From: Bolinopsis microptera
Taxonomy: Eukaryota > Ctenophora > Tentaculata > Lobata > Bolinopsidae
Assembly: GCF_026151205.1 (NCBI RefSeq)
Contig: NC_087073.1
Location: 11,935,578 to 11,999,577, forward strand
Length of the DNA: 64,000 nt
Direction of reading: 5' to 3'
Below the pieces are notes generated by a model that made no database searches, was not told the origin of the DNA, and was given only the letters and a program-made list of their open reading frames with translations. The position numbers and the translations under genes are program-made. Positions 1 to 14,089 of the stretch are shown here, in pieces (the first letter of the stretch is position 1; every line of letters begins with the position of its first letter).

Positions 1-2597
1 TGTTGGAGCTGTTTGATACGGATCTCGCTGGTTTGCGTAAAACCTCACCAACATGCTCCTGCATGTCAGTTGATCCCTCTAGCAGGGAAACAAGGACAAC
101 TCATTAGTAATAGCTCACTTGTATACGGACTCCTTATTGTTATAAAGATTGTACAGAGCAGAGGGTTGGTGAGGGTTATTTTGGGATCCTAAATTGAATC
201 GGGGGACTGTTTAAAGCAGATTAGTGTATCTATAAGGTAAATTGGGGTACCATCTCTACTATCAATAGTCTATACGACCAATAGTTGCAACTTGCACTGC
301 GAATTATGAAGGATCTAAAATTTGTCTGAAAATCTCACTAAACATTCCGCATAGCACAATGATAATTACCACCAAGTCATTGGTTAAGTTGTACCCGGTA
401 ACAACTAATTAATATGATTTACTCAGAGTATATAATTAGGTCAACAGCGGAGATACCAGAAAAAACATGTTTCTGTTGCCTGCCATGGAGACATTCCAGT
501 CGCAATGTGCCCAATGACATAATTGTAAAAACATGGTAACGGATCGTCCCGGCAAAAAGAAGCATCACAAAAATAATCTAGACGCTATGCAACGAGCGAA
601 AAATACAGTAATTCTTCAAATTAGAGCCAATGACTCAAACGGGTTAGAGTTGAGAGTTAAACACTATGTAATCCATTAAAGTACTGCCATTACTAAGCGA
701 TCGTTTGATTGATCCCCTCAACACGCAGAGCACGTTTTTAACATGATTATTGGAACCCTGCTGTCCCTCTGAAACTTCTTTGTGGATTACGCTAATCGCT
801 CCATATTTAATCGAGGGAGGAACAAAAATTACTTTCGTATTTACACGAGGGTAAACAAATTTATCAGACTGGAAGTCTAGCCAAATGGCACAAGCATTTG
901 AAGACACGGGTTTTTTAACTTGATACTTGACTTGACATTATTAAATGGATCATGCTCGCTCGAAAAGCTGCAAAATGTTCAGTACGTTAAAAGTGGAATT
1001 CTTTTAACTTCTTAACAATTGAGTGTCTCTCAAAGCTGTGCTGCTCAAACTCAAAGGATGTAGCGATCAGGCTGTAAGACTGAGAGTGCGTTGAAACCGA
1101 CTAAGTTCGCTGCTGGGTTTTGGTGACGAACCCAGATTAAAATCATGAACAGTTAGTCAGTAAAACCAGAAAAGAGAAACAGAATGATACCCAAGACTCA
1201 ACACAAAAGATTTCAGATGATCTTCCAATAAAGGCCGTCGCTGATTATCGCATTATTATTTTGTAAAATATTTCACGACTGAATGAAACCCTTAAAAATG
1301 ATATTCGCTAGCTAGGTAGCAATTCTCAGAGCTAGTCGTTTGATGTGAGTTGGGGATACCCAAACAGCGATCTTGTGAAAGTGATTGAGCAACACCTCAA
1401 ACGGGCGCGACGAAGCAATAAACGCACGCGGGGAATGGTCCAGTTAAAATACACCCTGCTCGGACTTTAAAAACCTTCGCAGACAAGGCAAAAATTAGGG
1501 CAAAGCTCGGAGGGTTTTAAAATGCTAAATTCCAGGTTAAAATTAAAGTACAACACATCGACCAAACATAGCTGGGAGAATTTTGCTACATTTTTGCCCG
1601 GTATGCGTCAAGTTGTGGTAAACTAATCGGAAAATACTGGTAAAGAGTTACCCTCACAAATTGGGAAGTCTAAATCGGATTCCGAATCAGTCTGCAACTT
1701 ATTGGCCAAATCCGTCAATCCTACTTGAGCGAACAAAGTAGCGACTTACACACTTTATCCCACAGAGAAATATAAACCAGACGCGCACAAAAAGTAAGAC
1801 AAATAATGCAGCCCAACAAAAAGTAGCCGGATTATAATTCGCTGCTCAGCAGTGTATTTAGGTGAACCAATGCACAGTGCACTGCAGTCACGGGAACCCC
1901 TCCTCGCAACACATAAATGGTGATTAGTAACCACAGAAGCTGCTGTGGCTGACCAGTGGCAGTAGTCTTAAAGATCGGAGAGCTCTTCTCCAGATCCATA
2001 TCAGTACACACGAAATCAGGCTCTCAGCTCGAGAGCAGCCAGCTCTAATCTCTATAAGAAATCTTGGACCGTTCGCGAAGACCAAATTATTTGTTCGGGC
2101 GACGGGAGCTAACAATAGGGTCCACACTCCCGTGGAGCGCCAGCTAATTGTATAGAGATGATGACGATGCCTATACAGTGTATTATAGCGTATCTTCCCT
2201 AAACTGGTCGGGCATTACTTTGTAATTACAGTGTTATTTACAGACCATGATACCAGCAGCCGCCCTCTTCGAGTTTGAGTGGAGATCGTGTGATCCTTTT
2301 ACCGGCCCGTTAATATCACACATTAAGCGATGTGTGACGTCATTTTAGATTATTCATGAGATTTTGAACTATTATTGTCGAGTATGAGGCTACTTAAGTA
2401 TCAATTCCAAGTAGGTATTCTGTATTTTTGAATTAAAAATCCGGTAATTCTGCTGAAATTTTATTAATGAAAAGATGATGTCAAAACAACAAAGCAGGGA
2501 AAACTGAAAAACTTGATATGAATGACAACATTCCGTCAACATGAGGTTAATAAAGGAAAAAAGCGAATTAAGGCGGACTTACAGAATATCCTTCATA
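1..2597. other. No identifiable gene
   Basis: Mostly AT-rich unique sequence. A GC-richer patch at about 1850-2130 holds overlapping minus-strand ORFs of 55-67 codons with no recognisable family. Confidence 0.4.
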
Positions 2598-2666
2598 AAC
2601 TCTATGACATTAGTAGAATAATGCAATAAAACTTTTATTGTATTATTCTACTAATGTCATAGAGTT
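2598..2666. repeat. Near-perfect 69-bp hairpin
   Basis: Two 34-base arms (AACTCTATGACATTAGTAGA outward to AATAAAA) pair with a single mismatch around one central base. It may be a miniature element or a small-RNA precursor. Confidence 0.8.
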
Positions 2667-5600
2667 AACTACCACAGAAGATATTACAAAGTTGTTCATA
2701 GTTTGAACTAGTATTTCGTCAAGTAGATAATGATATGCTTGGAGACTGAAGACTGGTGTGGCCCAGCTTCTGCTTACAACGGAGTTTAAAGTGTTACGTA
2801 ATTACATTAACGCTTAGATCCCAACAAGACTTTAGAATAGTCGTGTCTTCTGAGGAAAAAAACAAAGCTGGCTATACTATTTGTTTACTGATAACAACTC
2901 AAAATGTGGTGAAAGGTACGTTGTTTTGGTTAAGGGGAGAGGAAGAATGTTATTGTTAAGGCGCGCGCCCTATTTAAAAATTTCGAACGCTGATGAGTGA
3001 TGCATGGTGTCATGTAGAGGATACATAGTGTCGCCTCAGTCGCCTCAGAGCTGATTTAAGACTCCTCTTGCTGGGCTAATCCTAAGATATTCCTTGAAAC
3101 AATAGATTTTGTTCCCAGCGGAAATTGTTTATGAACCATTGTTAGTGGAAGTGGCCAGTATTAGGCGCGAGTCGAAAACGTTTGGACAAGCATAGCGGGA
3201 TTTTTAATGGACCGGCGTTTTTATTATTTGCTTTTTAAAACCTTGGAGGAAGAACAAATAACAATCTATATAGCCTCAATAGTTGTTCAAGAATTGAGGA
3301 AAGACATGAGTTTTATTTTTAAATTGCAGGTACGTCAACAAATTTTAGCTTTTATATTCTTCTAATTTATGTTACCCTCATGATTAAGCAAATGAATTGA
3401 AATTTAATTGTAGAGTTTGCGGTGATTCAATTTTCAGCCTACTCATTTTGGAAAGATTATACTTGAACGATGCTTTATCATTATCCCATGTTTAGAAAAG
3501 TTCAATAATAATAATTGCTAGACATCGAAACTAAAATCTCCCAAAGGCCACAACCCGCGTACTACAACGATTTACCATCATAAACATGATAAAGGTTTTA
3601 CAAGAATAAAATATCGAACAAACTTGGGCGTAATTGAATTTCTATGGGCATTGGGCAGTCATTAGAGTTAGACATATAAGATATCAATGCTATTGGATGG
3701 ATCAAATAATCTTATAGTTTTATACTTTATAAGCTTATTCCTTTTACTAAGAACGGTGTAACGGTATCGTATGACTTGTATCATATCAATCTGTACTCAC
3801 TTTTCTGTCTCGATCGGGGCTTTACAGTTTACAGAGTAATCATCCTAACAACTTAACAATCTGACCGACCGTTTTTCATAGGAAAAGAAATGCTCTATCC
3901 ACAATTGTGAGCGGCAGCCCCACAATTTAGAAACATGTTTATAATTTACCGAGTTTTCCTGGGTTATAAGACTGTGGGAGACCAGACCGGGCTAACAAGC
4001 CTCTCCCATGTAACAGGAATAATGGAGACACTGTCTCCCTTATTTTGCCCAATTCATATCCAGACATCTAGTTCTAATCGCCTCAATATGGCATATGAGC
4101 TGAAAACGACGGCTTTTACTTTCTAAATTCAAAGCTACATTCCAGCATGTGCCGCGTGATTCATTTTCTTAAGTCCCACATGGCCCTAACTTGACTTCAC
4201 TTAAGATGTTACTAGGTTTATTCTAATACTCAGATATCTCAGACATTATCCCAGATTATACCCTGGAGAGTTCCAATTTCATAGGACCAGCCGTCACAAT
4301 GTTTCACAAATTTTCATTTTCACCGGATGATTATGCAGTCTCGTAATAATAATAATAATATCAGGCTCTGTGCAATTTGCTGTCCACTGTCCAGTGTCCA
4401 GGGTCTTGGATATCGTTATTCCTACTACCGTACGAAATAACTCTTGAGGATGAAATAGGCAAAAAAAGTTTTTTCCTACTGCTGGTACAGCTTCTCATGA
4501 TTATTAATTACAAATCATTCTAAAATCATCAACATTTGATTGGCTTGACTCCATTGAAACATTTTAACAAGACTTTCCGCATAGACAAATTGAAATTGTT
4601 GGGTATATTCTGGAGATTGAGAAAAAAAAAACCGTTTCAAGCTAGTACTCTAGTAGGACTAGGCCTGTAATTTATCAATAACAAAGGAAGTCACAAGATT
4701 GTGACGTCACATTTTATCCTATTATTAATCACGCGCATCTTACTCCTGCTGCAGGCAATTCGGGCGATTCTAAAAATATCTCCATTTCTGCGAATTTTGC
4801 CTCAAAAGTCAAAACTCGTGCAAAGGTTTGTCCTAGGTTATGTTTTAGATTGTGATGTTAAATATCATATCCTTTTGGCATGATTTGCTGGTCATCTGAT
4901 CATTGTTGATGTGTTCAACTCGAACTTCAAAGGCTCTTAACAACAATAATCCAACACCCGAGTTTACAGAAGCTGTTTTGAATATGTTCCCAGAAGCTTC
5001 TACCTCTCCATTATCCAGAAATAGCTTGACGTGGTGAAGTAAACTTAAAGTGGAAGAGTAAAGATGGATGTCGATACTTATTAAGCCGAGCACGAGGTAT
5101 GATATGAATGATGACGAAGAACCTGAAGAAGTAGATTAGTGAATTGAAACAGATAATGCGAGCACTAATCTACAGGTTAGACGAATCAACAGGCGCCCGA
5201 AAAAGAAGTCAATCACAGCATAAAGCTTGAGGAATTTGTTTTTGTCATTGAAGACTAATGCTCCGATGCGATGCCAATTAGATTATGCTTTGTTTTTACA
5301 TCGCTAATATTAAAATATTTTACTTATTTCTAAAATTCAGGTGTAGAATAATTGTGCTACATCTGTATAATGCGTATTATTCTAGGTTTTTTGTCTGACC
5401 GTTTCTAGTCTTAATTCACCTTGAATTGACGTGCACAACCGTAAATCGGCTTATCATGAAGGGAAACCTGCTGAAATGGCAGGCTCCAAGTTTCTTAAAT
5501 TTTCAAGATTTTTAGTCTATAAGATTCTTGTTTAGATCTCCTGTAAATATTATTAAGAATTTGAAGGTCAATGCCAAAGATATATAATCGAGTTTCTTAA

Positions 5601-7267
5601 TTTCCCGTTAATTCCAGGCAGGCAAACTGTTTCTTCTAGCCAGATTCTCTAGGAAAAACCGACTGCAAGTCAGGAAATTCGTCTGAAATTTCGCCCCAAC
5701 TATGTTCTTTGCATTATTTTACTGTCATTGAACTACATAATATCTGTTGGATTTCTTAAACATCGAAGAGATGTACGTGGCCGTCTACAACTAGTCCCAT
5801 TCTAAAGATGCTACCACTAGGCACCATTATTCGGCTTAACCGGCACCTTATTGATAGGTGTGATTATGTGTTCGATTACTCAACGAGTCCTTAATTTGGG
5901 CCCACTGGAAATTAAGTACGCGTACATGCGTAAAAAGGTACCGATAACATAAGATAGGTACCGGATCGATAAGAGTAAAAGAAATAAATCCAGGACAGCA
6001 AACACAGCCAGACATTGATTGCTTTGCAAGATGGTTCAACCTTATAATGCGATACCAGGCCTGTGAAATATAAGAAGCAATACAATCTTAAAAATTAGCC
6101 CTCTAGCCCCTGGGAGTATAATAACTCGACTGAGGCTGCCGATCTAGAGCAACAGAGAGTTATTTGTGACAATAATTTCAATCATGCAAAGAAAAGCAAC
6201 AAAGGGATACATCTAATTATTTTTGAGTTTCACCGAAGATCGGTATATATATAAATACACGGGCCCGCACAGGAGCCTTCCGTAGTGGCTGATCAAGAAT
6301 TACTAGATCATAAAACACTCGTGCCCATGTGACGAGTCATAATATGTATTTATATCCCATTATTTCTTTATAATAGGACTAGTCTAAGGAGTTACCATTG
6401 AGACTATTCTGGGCCCCCCTATTATGATTATACACAAGCTACTTGGATGGTAATGTTTTGTCATTACTCAATATCAGTCCAAGTTGTAGATTAGCTAATT
6501 GTTACATATAAAGCGCATTGTATCCACCATGGGTAGCACTCTAAAGCCGCTTTACAGCAAGCTGTTGCAGCTCCGATAGCACAGCACATCTTAGCTGCTC
6601 CAACAGTGCAGTGAAATGTTACCGCTGATAATGCTGATAATGCTGAAGATTTAAACCCTCCGAAATCCAACGAAAATTAGGGCTTGGTTGAATAATCCCC
6701 AATAAAAGATAGCTTCTAGACATATATCACATTGTAGCATTATAATGTGCAAATAATGCACACCACGTTTCCGAAATATTCTTGTTCGGCTGCACAAGAA
6801 AATAACAACCAGCAGTTGAGTGCCGAATAATTAGCAACAGTTTTATTATTGGTACTCACTTCTGTCAAGGAACTCTCTCTCGGCAGGCTTCAAGAAACCA
6901 TCCACTACTAAAATTATCAGGTTGTTACATGCTACTCAATATCACTCAAAACACGCATAATAATATCATTGCTGATTATATAACACTTTTAAGTTTGCAA
7001 ATTTTCCCTTTCTTTCAATAGAAAAGGGAAGCAGGCAAATAAAACAGGAGCAATTGGTGGATTGAGTGAGTTAGTGGGTGGTTGGTTGGTGCGGGGTAGA
7101 CGGTCTTGTTTTAAAGAGGGGTGATTTAAGTGAAGCTAAGTCTGGATGTGGCCGGGTGTTAGGCAACACCTGGACTCGTGGCCAACATTCCTGCACGGTT
7201 TAACAGCGCCAACTGACGACAGCAAACAAGTGCCGGTAATTGCAGTTACCAGGTATGTTCAGGTGGG
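2667..7267. other. No identifiable gene
   Basis: Unique AT-rich DNA with short ORFs only. A small (AAT)n run lies near 4348. Confidence 0.4.
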
Positions 7268-7490
7268 TCACATACACATAAACATACGTTCTTTTATATA
7301 AACATGCGGTATAAAACATAAACATACGGTCTTATTTTATAAACACGTGGTTTTATTAAAAACATGCGGTATAAAACATAAACATACGGTCTTATTTATA
7401 AACATACGGTTTTAATTAAAAACATACGGTATAAATATAATAAAAGAAAATAAGGCACAAACATACGGTTTCATATACATACGGTCTCGC
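7268..7490. repeat. Minisatellite AAACATACGGT
   Basis: About ten diverged copies of a roughly 20-bp unit, [AT]-rich spacer plus AAACATACGGT(C/A), with an outlier at about 7548. Confidence 0.8.
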
Positions 7491-9166
7491 TAAGAGAGAA
7501 ACAAAAAACAGATTACTAAAATATACGAACTATGATTTTCTAAGGAAACACGCGGTATAAATTCACAAAACTAGACTCTTTCGCCTATTTATTTGCAGGG
7601 AGCTCTATAGTCTATAATCACAAATCATATAATCGACATTTTTTTGAATCTTTAGACGAATTTTGAGTCAAATTACGTAAGGATTATGTAAGGATAAAAA
7701 CATAAAGTGTAACGATCCTTATTCTTCTGTGCCACGTTTTATATAGGGCAGAAACATTTAACAGTACTTATGCTGTATGCACACATAACACTTGTAATAA
7801 AGTAGCATTTTGCACCTCGCACTTAGTTGTGAAAGAAAATATTCGCAAAATTTCATCAAGAAATAAAACTTTAATATGGAAAAACAAGGAAATACAGTGT
7901 ACACATACCTTTGACGGGCTATGTAAAATAGGAATGATAGATGAGTTTTAACGAAAACATATCCCAAAATTCCGACCCGTTAAAATTAGTACAATAATGT
8001 TTGTCCATTTTTATCAGGATTTAACAACTCCCTTGACAACAAGTTTACTATTCTACGGACATGATACTATAATAATACATTCTGCGTTTCACACCCTCCC
8101 GCTTCCCAGGTCTCGCTGAATCGTGATTACTGCTTATAAACTCGCATTATCAACAATAATATTACACATAATTATGACTGGTTAAAAGTTTAAAGACGGT
8201 TTATTAGATTAACCTAACGGAAATGAATTTCTCGAAAAAAACGTCAAAAAACTAAGTTGGAAACGGCCCAGAAAAGCAGGGCTCCAAGAGAATAACATTA
8301 CACTGTCACAAAATACACGAAAAGGAGATTGAGTCTGGTTATTCAATATAATATATTGTACTTTAATATCTCGCGTATTAAGTTTAACATATATTTATTG
8401 AAGGTTACAATACGGAACGAAGCTTGAGAAATTATAGCACTATTTGAATGTGTTGATGATTGTTAGAAAGAGCATAAAGAGAATTATTGATCGCGCTTTG
8501 TCAGCGAAAACTTTAAAACTTTAGGGGGATTAACAGAATCGGAAACCCAATTATTTCGCACACTATTGATTCTGGGAAACCACAATTATTATCAAAGGAC
8601 CGAAACCCACGCTCAATTTCTCCAACAACCCGGACGAATGTAAAATTAAGTTGAGGTGAATGATCAGTCTTGAGACTTACGACTATTGATAATATTTTCA
8701 TCGCAATGAATGTATAAAACTGAATAAGTAAAAGGTTTTAGAGTTAGTTTGCACTGTAGGTCATTTTAAGGAATGAATTAAGCTTGACTGTGTGAGAACA
8801 TAGTTATGTACAGCATAATAAAGTAAGATTGAGGCCGTTATATAAGACAGGTAACTTAACTCATGAAACTTTAAATTTGGAAACTACTGTTAGCTCCATT
8901 AGTTACCGCAAAGACAGGTACTGGTTATTTTTACTGCTATCGTATTAACTGTGACAGAATTGTTATCAATTTAATTGAAATCATTACCTCATATCCACAT
9001 TTCATGAGAAAAAAAAGAACACGGCACAATAAGTCAAAGACGTGTTGAAATTTCCATTCCCAGCAAAAACTGAAATACATTGCAAATCGAATTAAGACTA
9101 CAGCACGAGGCTAACGGAATAGCACCAAAAAGGTAGGCTGAGAGACATGGGGCACTGCACACGTAC

Positions 9167-9293
9167 CTACTGTTATAGTCCATAATACCGTGTCATCACC
9201 CGGTAGTGGCCAGAAAAATACCACTCCACTCCCAACATAGTCCGTCACAACACAGAGACTTAAACTGTCATCTACTCGCACTACCAGAGCCAT
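9167..9293 (-). CDS. Candidate first coding exon, unassigned
   Basis: An ATG at 9293 opens 42 codons (MALVVRVDDSLSLCVVTDYV and on to WTITV) ending at a consensus-like donor, AG|GTACGTG. Composition is protein-like (VFFWPLPGDD). I could not find a following exon on the minus strand, nor a family. It may be a chance ORF. Confidence 0.25.
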
Positions 9294-10089
9294 GTGTTAA
9301 CTACGAAACAGTCTTGTTATAAGTGTCAACCAGCTGCTGCAGAGCTGTATTGTAAGGTTGATGAAGGGAAAGGCTGCTAGGTGGCCGGAGTTCTGGGGAA
9401 CAGGGAATAGACTCTCAACAGTACTGGAGACACTACAACACTACTGGAGACACTACAACACTAGTAGAGACAGTGGCCGTTACATCACCTCATAATATAG
9501 TATTGTCATCTGCTGCACTGTGTAGCCCGCACTGAATGCCATTCAAAACCTTTTTTCAGGTTGTTAAGGCTCCGAGGGCCTCCTTTTTACAGCCTCAAAT
9601 ATTACACAATCTTAACAATTGACCGCCCCCGCTCTTCCACAACTCCCACCAGCACAACCCGCAGGTAATAATCTCTGATCAATCTGGAGGAGAGTCTATA
9701 CTCTGCATCCTCACGTCAAGGTAATCAGGGACTATCATGTTAAATTCATGAGCACATTCTCAACCGGGATTCAAGTTTTTGACACAGGGCTGGACCTAGG
9801 ATCTACACTGATGCAATTACAACATCAAACTGATACAACACGAAATTAATCACAATGTACCTGCTTTATATAGTAACAAACTAAAGAGAACCCCATTAAT
9901 ACGCTCTAAGCTCGATAATAAACAGATGAATTATAAACTATGTACATTAAATATTAACAATGGGTAATAAGAGAATTTCATAAGTGCGCATTAAAAGCCT
10001 GGTTTCAATTACATAGATCAATTTACACAATCCAATGGTTCTCTGATTTTATTTAAGTCAAGCAGTAAGAAGCTCCATCAAGAGCAGCC

Positions 10090-10437
10090 ACAGTTATAGT
10101 ACATCAGTAAGTCGGTCAGTCAGTCAGTCAGTTAGCCAGTCAGTCAGTCAGTCAGTCAGTCGGTCAGTCGGTCAGTCGGTCAGTCGGTCAGTCGGTCAGT
10201 CAGTCAGTCAGTCAGTCAGTCGGTCAATCGGTCAGTCGGTCAGTCGGTCAGTCGGTCAGTCGGTCAGTCAATCGGTCGGTCGGTCGGTCGGTCGGTCGGT
10301 CGGTCGGTCGGTCGGTCGGTCGGTCGGTCGGTCGGTCGGTCGGTCGGTCGGTCGGTCGGTCGGTCGGTCGGTCGGTCGGTCGGTCGGTCGGTCGGTCGGT
10401 CGGTCGGTCGGTCGGTCAGTCGGTCGGTTGGTCAGTG
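10090..10437. repeat. (CAGT)/(CGGT) tetranucleotide array
   Basis: Starts as CAGT, alternates CAGTCGGT, and then is pure CGGT from 10271 to 10416. The Pro-Thr-Asp-Arg frame on the minus strand is a by-product. Confidence 0.95.
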
Positions 10438-11348
10438 CGCAATAAACAAATGGTTGTCGACAGTGTGTCGAAGGTTGCAGGGCGTACTGCCATTCTGCAC
10501 GATGTAAGCGGTTTTTAAAAGTTTGTTCCTCGTTAAGCCTCAACACCTGTGCCGACATCTCCCAACCAATGAGCCTTAACAAGTTTCAGCCGCACTGAGT
10601 AGGAAACCCTTAACAAACATTTCAGCACCACTCCAAAAACGAAACAAAAGGCAATTTAGTTGACCGTCGCCTAAGGGTCGTTTAAGGTACGGTTAGCGCA
10701 CCATACAAAAACCTATCATTCCCGCCAACACCAGAACATATAACCCAACAAACATAATATGATTCTCATAAAGATTACAGTTAACTCCCAGGGGCCTGAG
10801 ACACTGGCTAATTAGGCAGCCATTAACTGATTAGTTACCTTGCAACATCCGGGTTAAGGCGTATGTCAGGGTACTGGGGGTCCCTAGATAAGTTAAGGGT
10901 TTAATGTATCATTATTACTTCTAAAGTTCACAAAGTATTCGTGTGCATGTGAAGTACTAGGGTGAAGTAGCCATGAGTGGAGGGACGTGACTTTTAGGGT
11001 GATTTTAGGTGTTATAGGTGGGATAAAAGTTTGATTTAACAACAATTACACTTGAATATAGAATTGGTTCTTTTGGGACATTCAAACTGATAAAGACAAG
11101 GAACCTTCGAGAAAACTGCTAATATTCCATGATTTGTGTGTTTCATTTTTACACAAAAGAGGGATAACATTAATTATACCATGACAAATAATAGACTTCG
11201 AGATGATAAACTCACATTGTTTGTAGTTTCGAAAGTATTAAAAGTCAATTTAACGTAGATAGCTCAAATGAAATAGTGAATAGACTGTTGACACGTAGGT
11301 TGGTTGGCCGGTGGGGATCACCTCACTGATTTAAACAGTAAGTCAACA

Positions 11349-11760
11349 GAGTTCAGTTCACTGAAATATTAATATAAAGGAAATTTGCGAAGTTTTATTT
11401 TGTTGACGTCTTATTTTGCTGACGTCAGCTGTACTGTAATTACTTCTGAAGCTCTTATGAGTGGTTCACGAACCTTTGACTAAGTAATTTCTGAACCTCC
11501 AAAATTTGCTCACATTTACTGAACTGTAACTATAAATTTTGGTGATTTTAGAATTCCTGAAACGTAAACTTTTCAAAGTTTTTGTGAAAACTACTTTTCT
11601 CCGAAATTTATGCAATTTTGATCAATTTGAACCAATAAAAACATTTTTAAAATTTGTATTTTTGACAAAATGTTAGAAACAAAACGCTTCTTATTGGGTA
11701 AACACCCTCGATGAACTTTCAGCCTTCTACGGTACTCACAGCTAAAGATATTTGACTTGC
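11349..11760. repeat. Diverged fragment related to the 25.8-29.1 kb element
   Basis: Shared order of phrases with 28550-28980: ACTGAACT, GATTTTAG, TTCAAAGTTTTT, ACTTTTCTCCG, AACCAATAAAAA, CAGCCTTYTACG and AACTAAAGATATTTG. Similarity is low, so this is an old copy. Confidence 0.5.
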
Positions 11761-12467
11761 AAGAAACATGATTAAAAGTGGCTCTAAGACTCGTGCAAAA
11801 GTTTGGAAAAGTTAGTTAGTCATAAAGGACACCTAGTGGAACTGAAAATGTCAAAAATCCTACGAAAGCTCGTTGTGTCGGTAAATCGAAGTTGTCAGAC
11901 GGATCTGTCTGTACTATTATCACATATAACGTGCTAAAACGGAATCAAACGATACATTTGGGAGAGACATGTTATAGCTTGCAGAATACATCAAACACTA
12001 GTTTTCATTAGACATTCTGGAATCAGGTCAAAAAAAAAGAAAAGAGAAAGGATTGACAAACCATTTTTGCCACAGCCTTGAGTGCCACATAGGGATATAA
12101 AGGTCTAATTGAGGCATGCCACTTTTACAAAGGAGTCCAAATGAGCTCTGCATATGTTTCTGGAAAACGATTATGCCTAGAAGCTGAACTATGATCGGAG
12201 TAACTTAAAATGTACGAGGCCAAGAGAGTGGAATACTTTAAACTCACTGACACAATTGTAATTGTGTGAGGACATCATATATTGCATATAAACGGGGGTT
12301 TAGGCATTTGTAAAGTACATGAGTTGCAGGTGGTGCTAAGTGAAAGAAGAGTATCCCTTCAGGCGGGTTGCAGCTGTACAGTGACATCTAACGTGTTCCT
12401 TGCTAGCCTTCGTAGAGGCAGTGTCACTGGTTCCGGTACACTTTTTAGGCAGAGGCAACACAAAAGT

Positions 12468-12574
12468 GCGGCGAAAAGTGCGGCGAAAAGTGCAGTGAGC
12501 CTGGGCCTTGTGGGTCTGGGCCTTGCTGATCTGGGCCTTGCTGGTCTGGGCCTTGTGGGTCCGGGCCTTGTGGG
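12468..12574. repeat. Two short minisatellites
   Basis: Three copies of AAAAGTGCGGCG are followed by about five of the 15-mer CTGGGCCTTGTGGGT. ORFs across it are open on both strands. Confidence 0.85.
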
Positions 12575-13971
12575 TCTTAAACATGAACGCTCCCTAACAA
12601 CAGAAGAGCAACTGATAAGGGATATGATTATTCTGACTCTGATCAGTCTTACGAAACGAAAAAACAGTATTTACTACCCCGCTAATATGCGACAAAGATA
12701 TTTTTTAAAATATAACTTTATGATTTACACAATACGGTGCCCAGACTGATATAAGTTATCTCACAGCATATTGGAATAATGATTTGATTCTCCTAAAACT
12801 GAGACTTGTAAACGTGCAATCGTCGCGTTGGGATCTTTGGAATGTTTATCTACTCACCAAAAAATTGCGTGTCCTTTTACCAAAAAGTTATACCGTCTGG
12901 ATTCTAAAGATGGACTCATCGCTATACATTTTGCAAGTTGCTACTCAGCACTCATATTTCATCAAATTTAGCATACATTTAAAAATATTGCTATGAATAT
13001 GATTTGACGGCAAGATTCTATTCCATAAATGGTTTAGGAAATGAAAACAAGAAATAGCATGTTAAGAAGGAAGTACGAAAAGGTAAACGCAAAATCTTTA
13101 TAAGCTCATAAATTAGGAAACAGTCTGACAAGCTTAAAAGTCAAACTCTAAACTTTTAAAAATTCGATGACACTAATAATATCTTATTCTTATGCTGTTT
13201 ACACTCCAGATTTATGCAAGATCTGATCCGGGACAATGAACTTTAACAAACTCTACTGAACAGAAAACAGAGAATTACTTGGAACACCAGACTATTCTTA
13301 ATTCCACTTAAGATACGAACAAAAGTAGAGTAACGAACATGTTCATTGTTGCAGACGAAGCGCGTATAACTATACTTCAACGGGCTTTAGCAGCCGTCAT
13401 AATCACACTGAAAATTTAGACATCAAACTGACAATACGAATATCTTACAACCGCACCCGCCACACTTTACCTTTGAAAGAAAGGTAATCATCTGCCGTCA
13501 GCAGGCATCACTTTATCGCTTGATAGGCTATATCATTATTCTTGATGTATAAATAGAAAGGAAAATATTGTCGTTTCAAGATTTTTCTGTAGAACACTGA
13601 AGGAGGTATAAAATATATATAGGCGTGTTGCTAAAGTTTCACTTTCAGAACTTCCATACCAATCAGTATGACCTTGAAATATCCGTAAAATTTGACATGT
13701 TTCCACCCAAAAGGTGTAGACACGAACGCGGAACTAAGGATTAAAAGGTGCACCAGATAATGGTTGATACAGAGTAACGAAAAGCAACATTACGGGTCGC
13801 AGAGTCAAACTAGCCATGGAGCAGTCTGGAAGGAAGGATTGACGCGATTTACATTTACTAGCATGCCAAGAACCAAGATACTTAAATGTGTAACACTTGA
13901 AAGCTGTCACAGGCATGTCCTTGACAGAAACATAAAATTGTATATCTGAAAAAAAAGACTCTCATAACAGA

Positions 13972-14089
13972 ATGGCATCCTCAAGACAGCCGATACCAGG
14001 TCGTGCACTGGAGTTGAATGGAATGGAAGAACACAGAGATGATCTCTCATATAAGCAGCAGAAAATCCTAAAACGGTTACAACAATTAG
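13972..14089 (+). CDS. Candidate coding exon, unassigned
   Basis: The frame is open for twelve codons before ATG 13972 and runs MASSRQPIPGRALELNGMEE to YKQQKILKRLQQL, ending at a strong donor, TTAG|GTAAGC. The short QQKILKRLQQL helix faintly recalls the AIMP2 N-terminal coiled coil, but no GST-like downstream exon was found, so no name is given. The minus strand here also has an 84-codon ORF, which weakens the case. Confidence 0.3.

Noticed and set aside
10268-10582. PTDR-repeat protein
   Set aside because: Translation of a CGGT tetranucleotide array.
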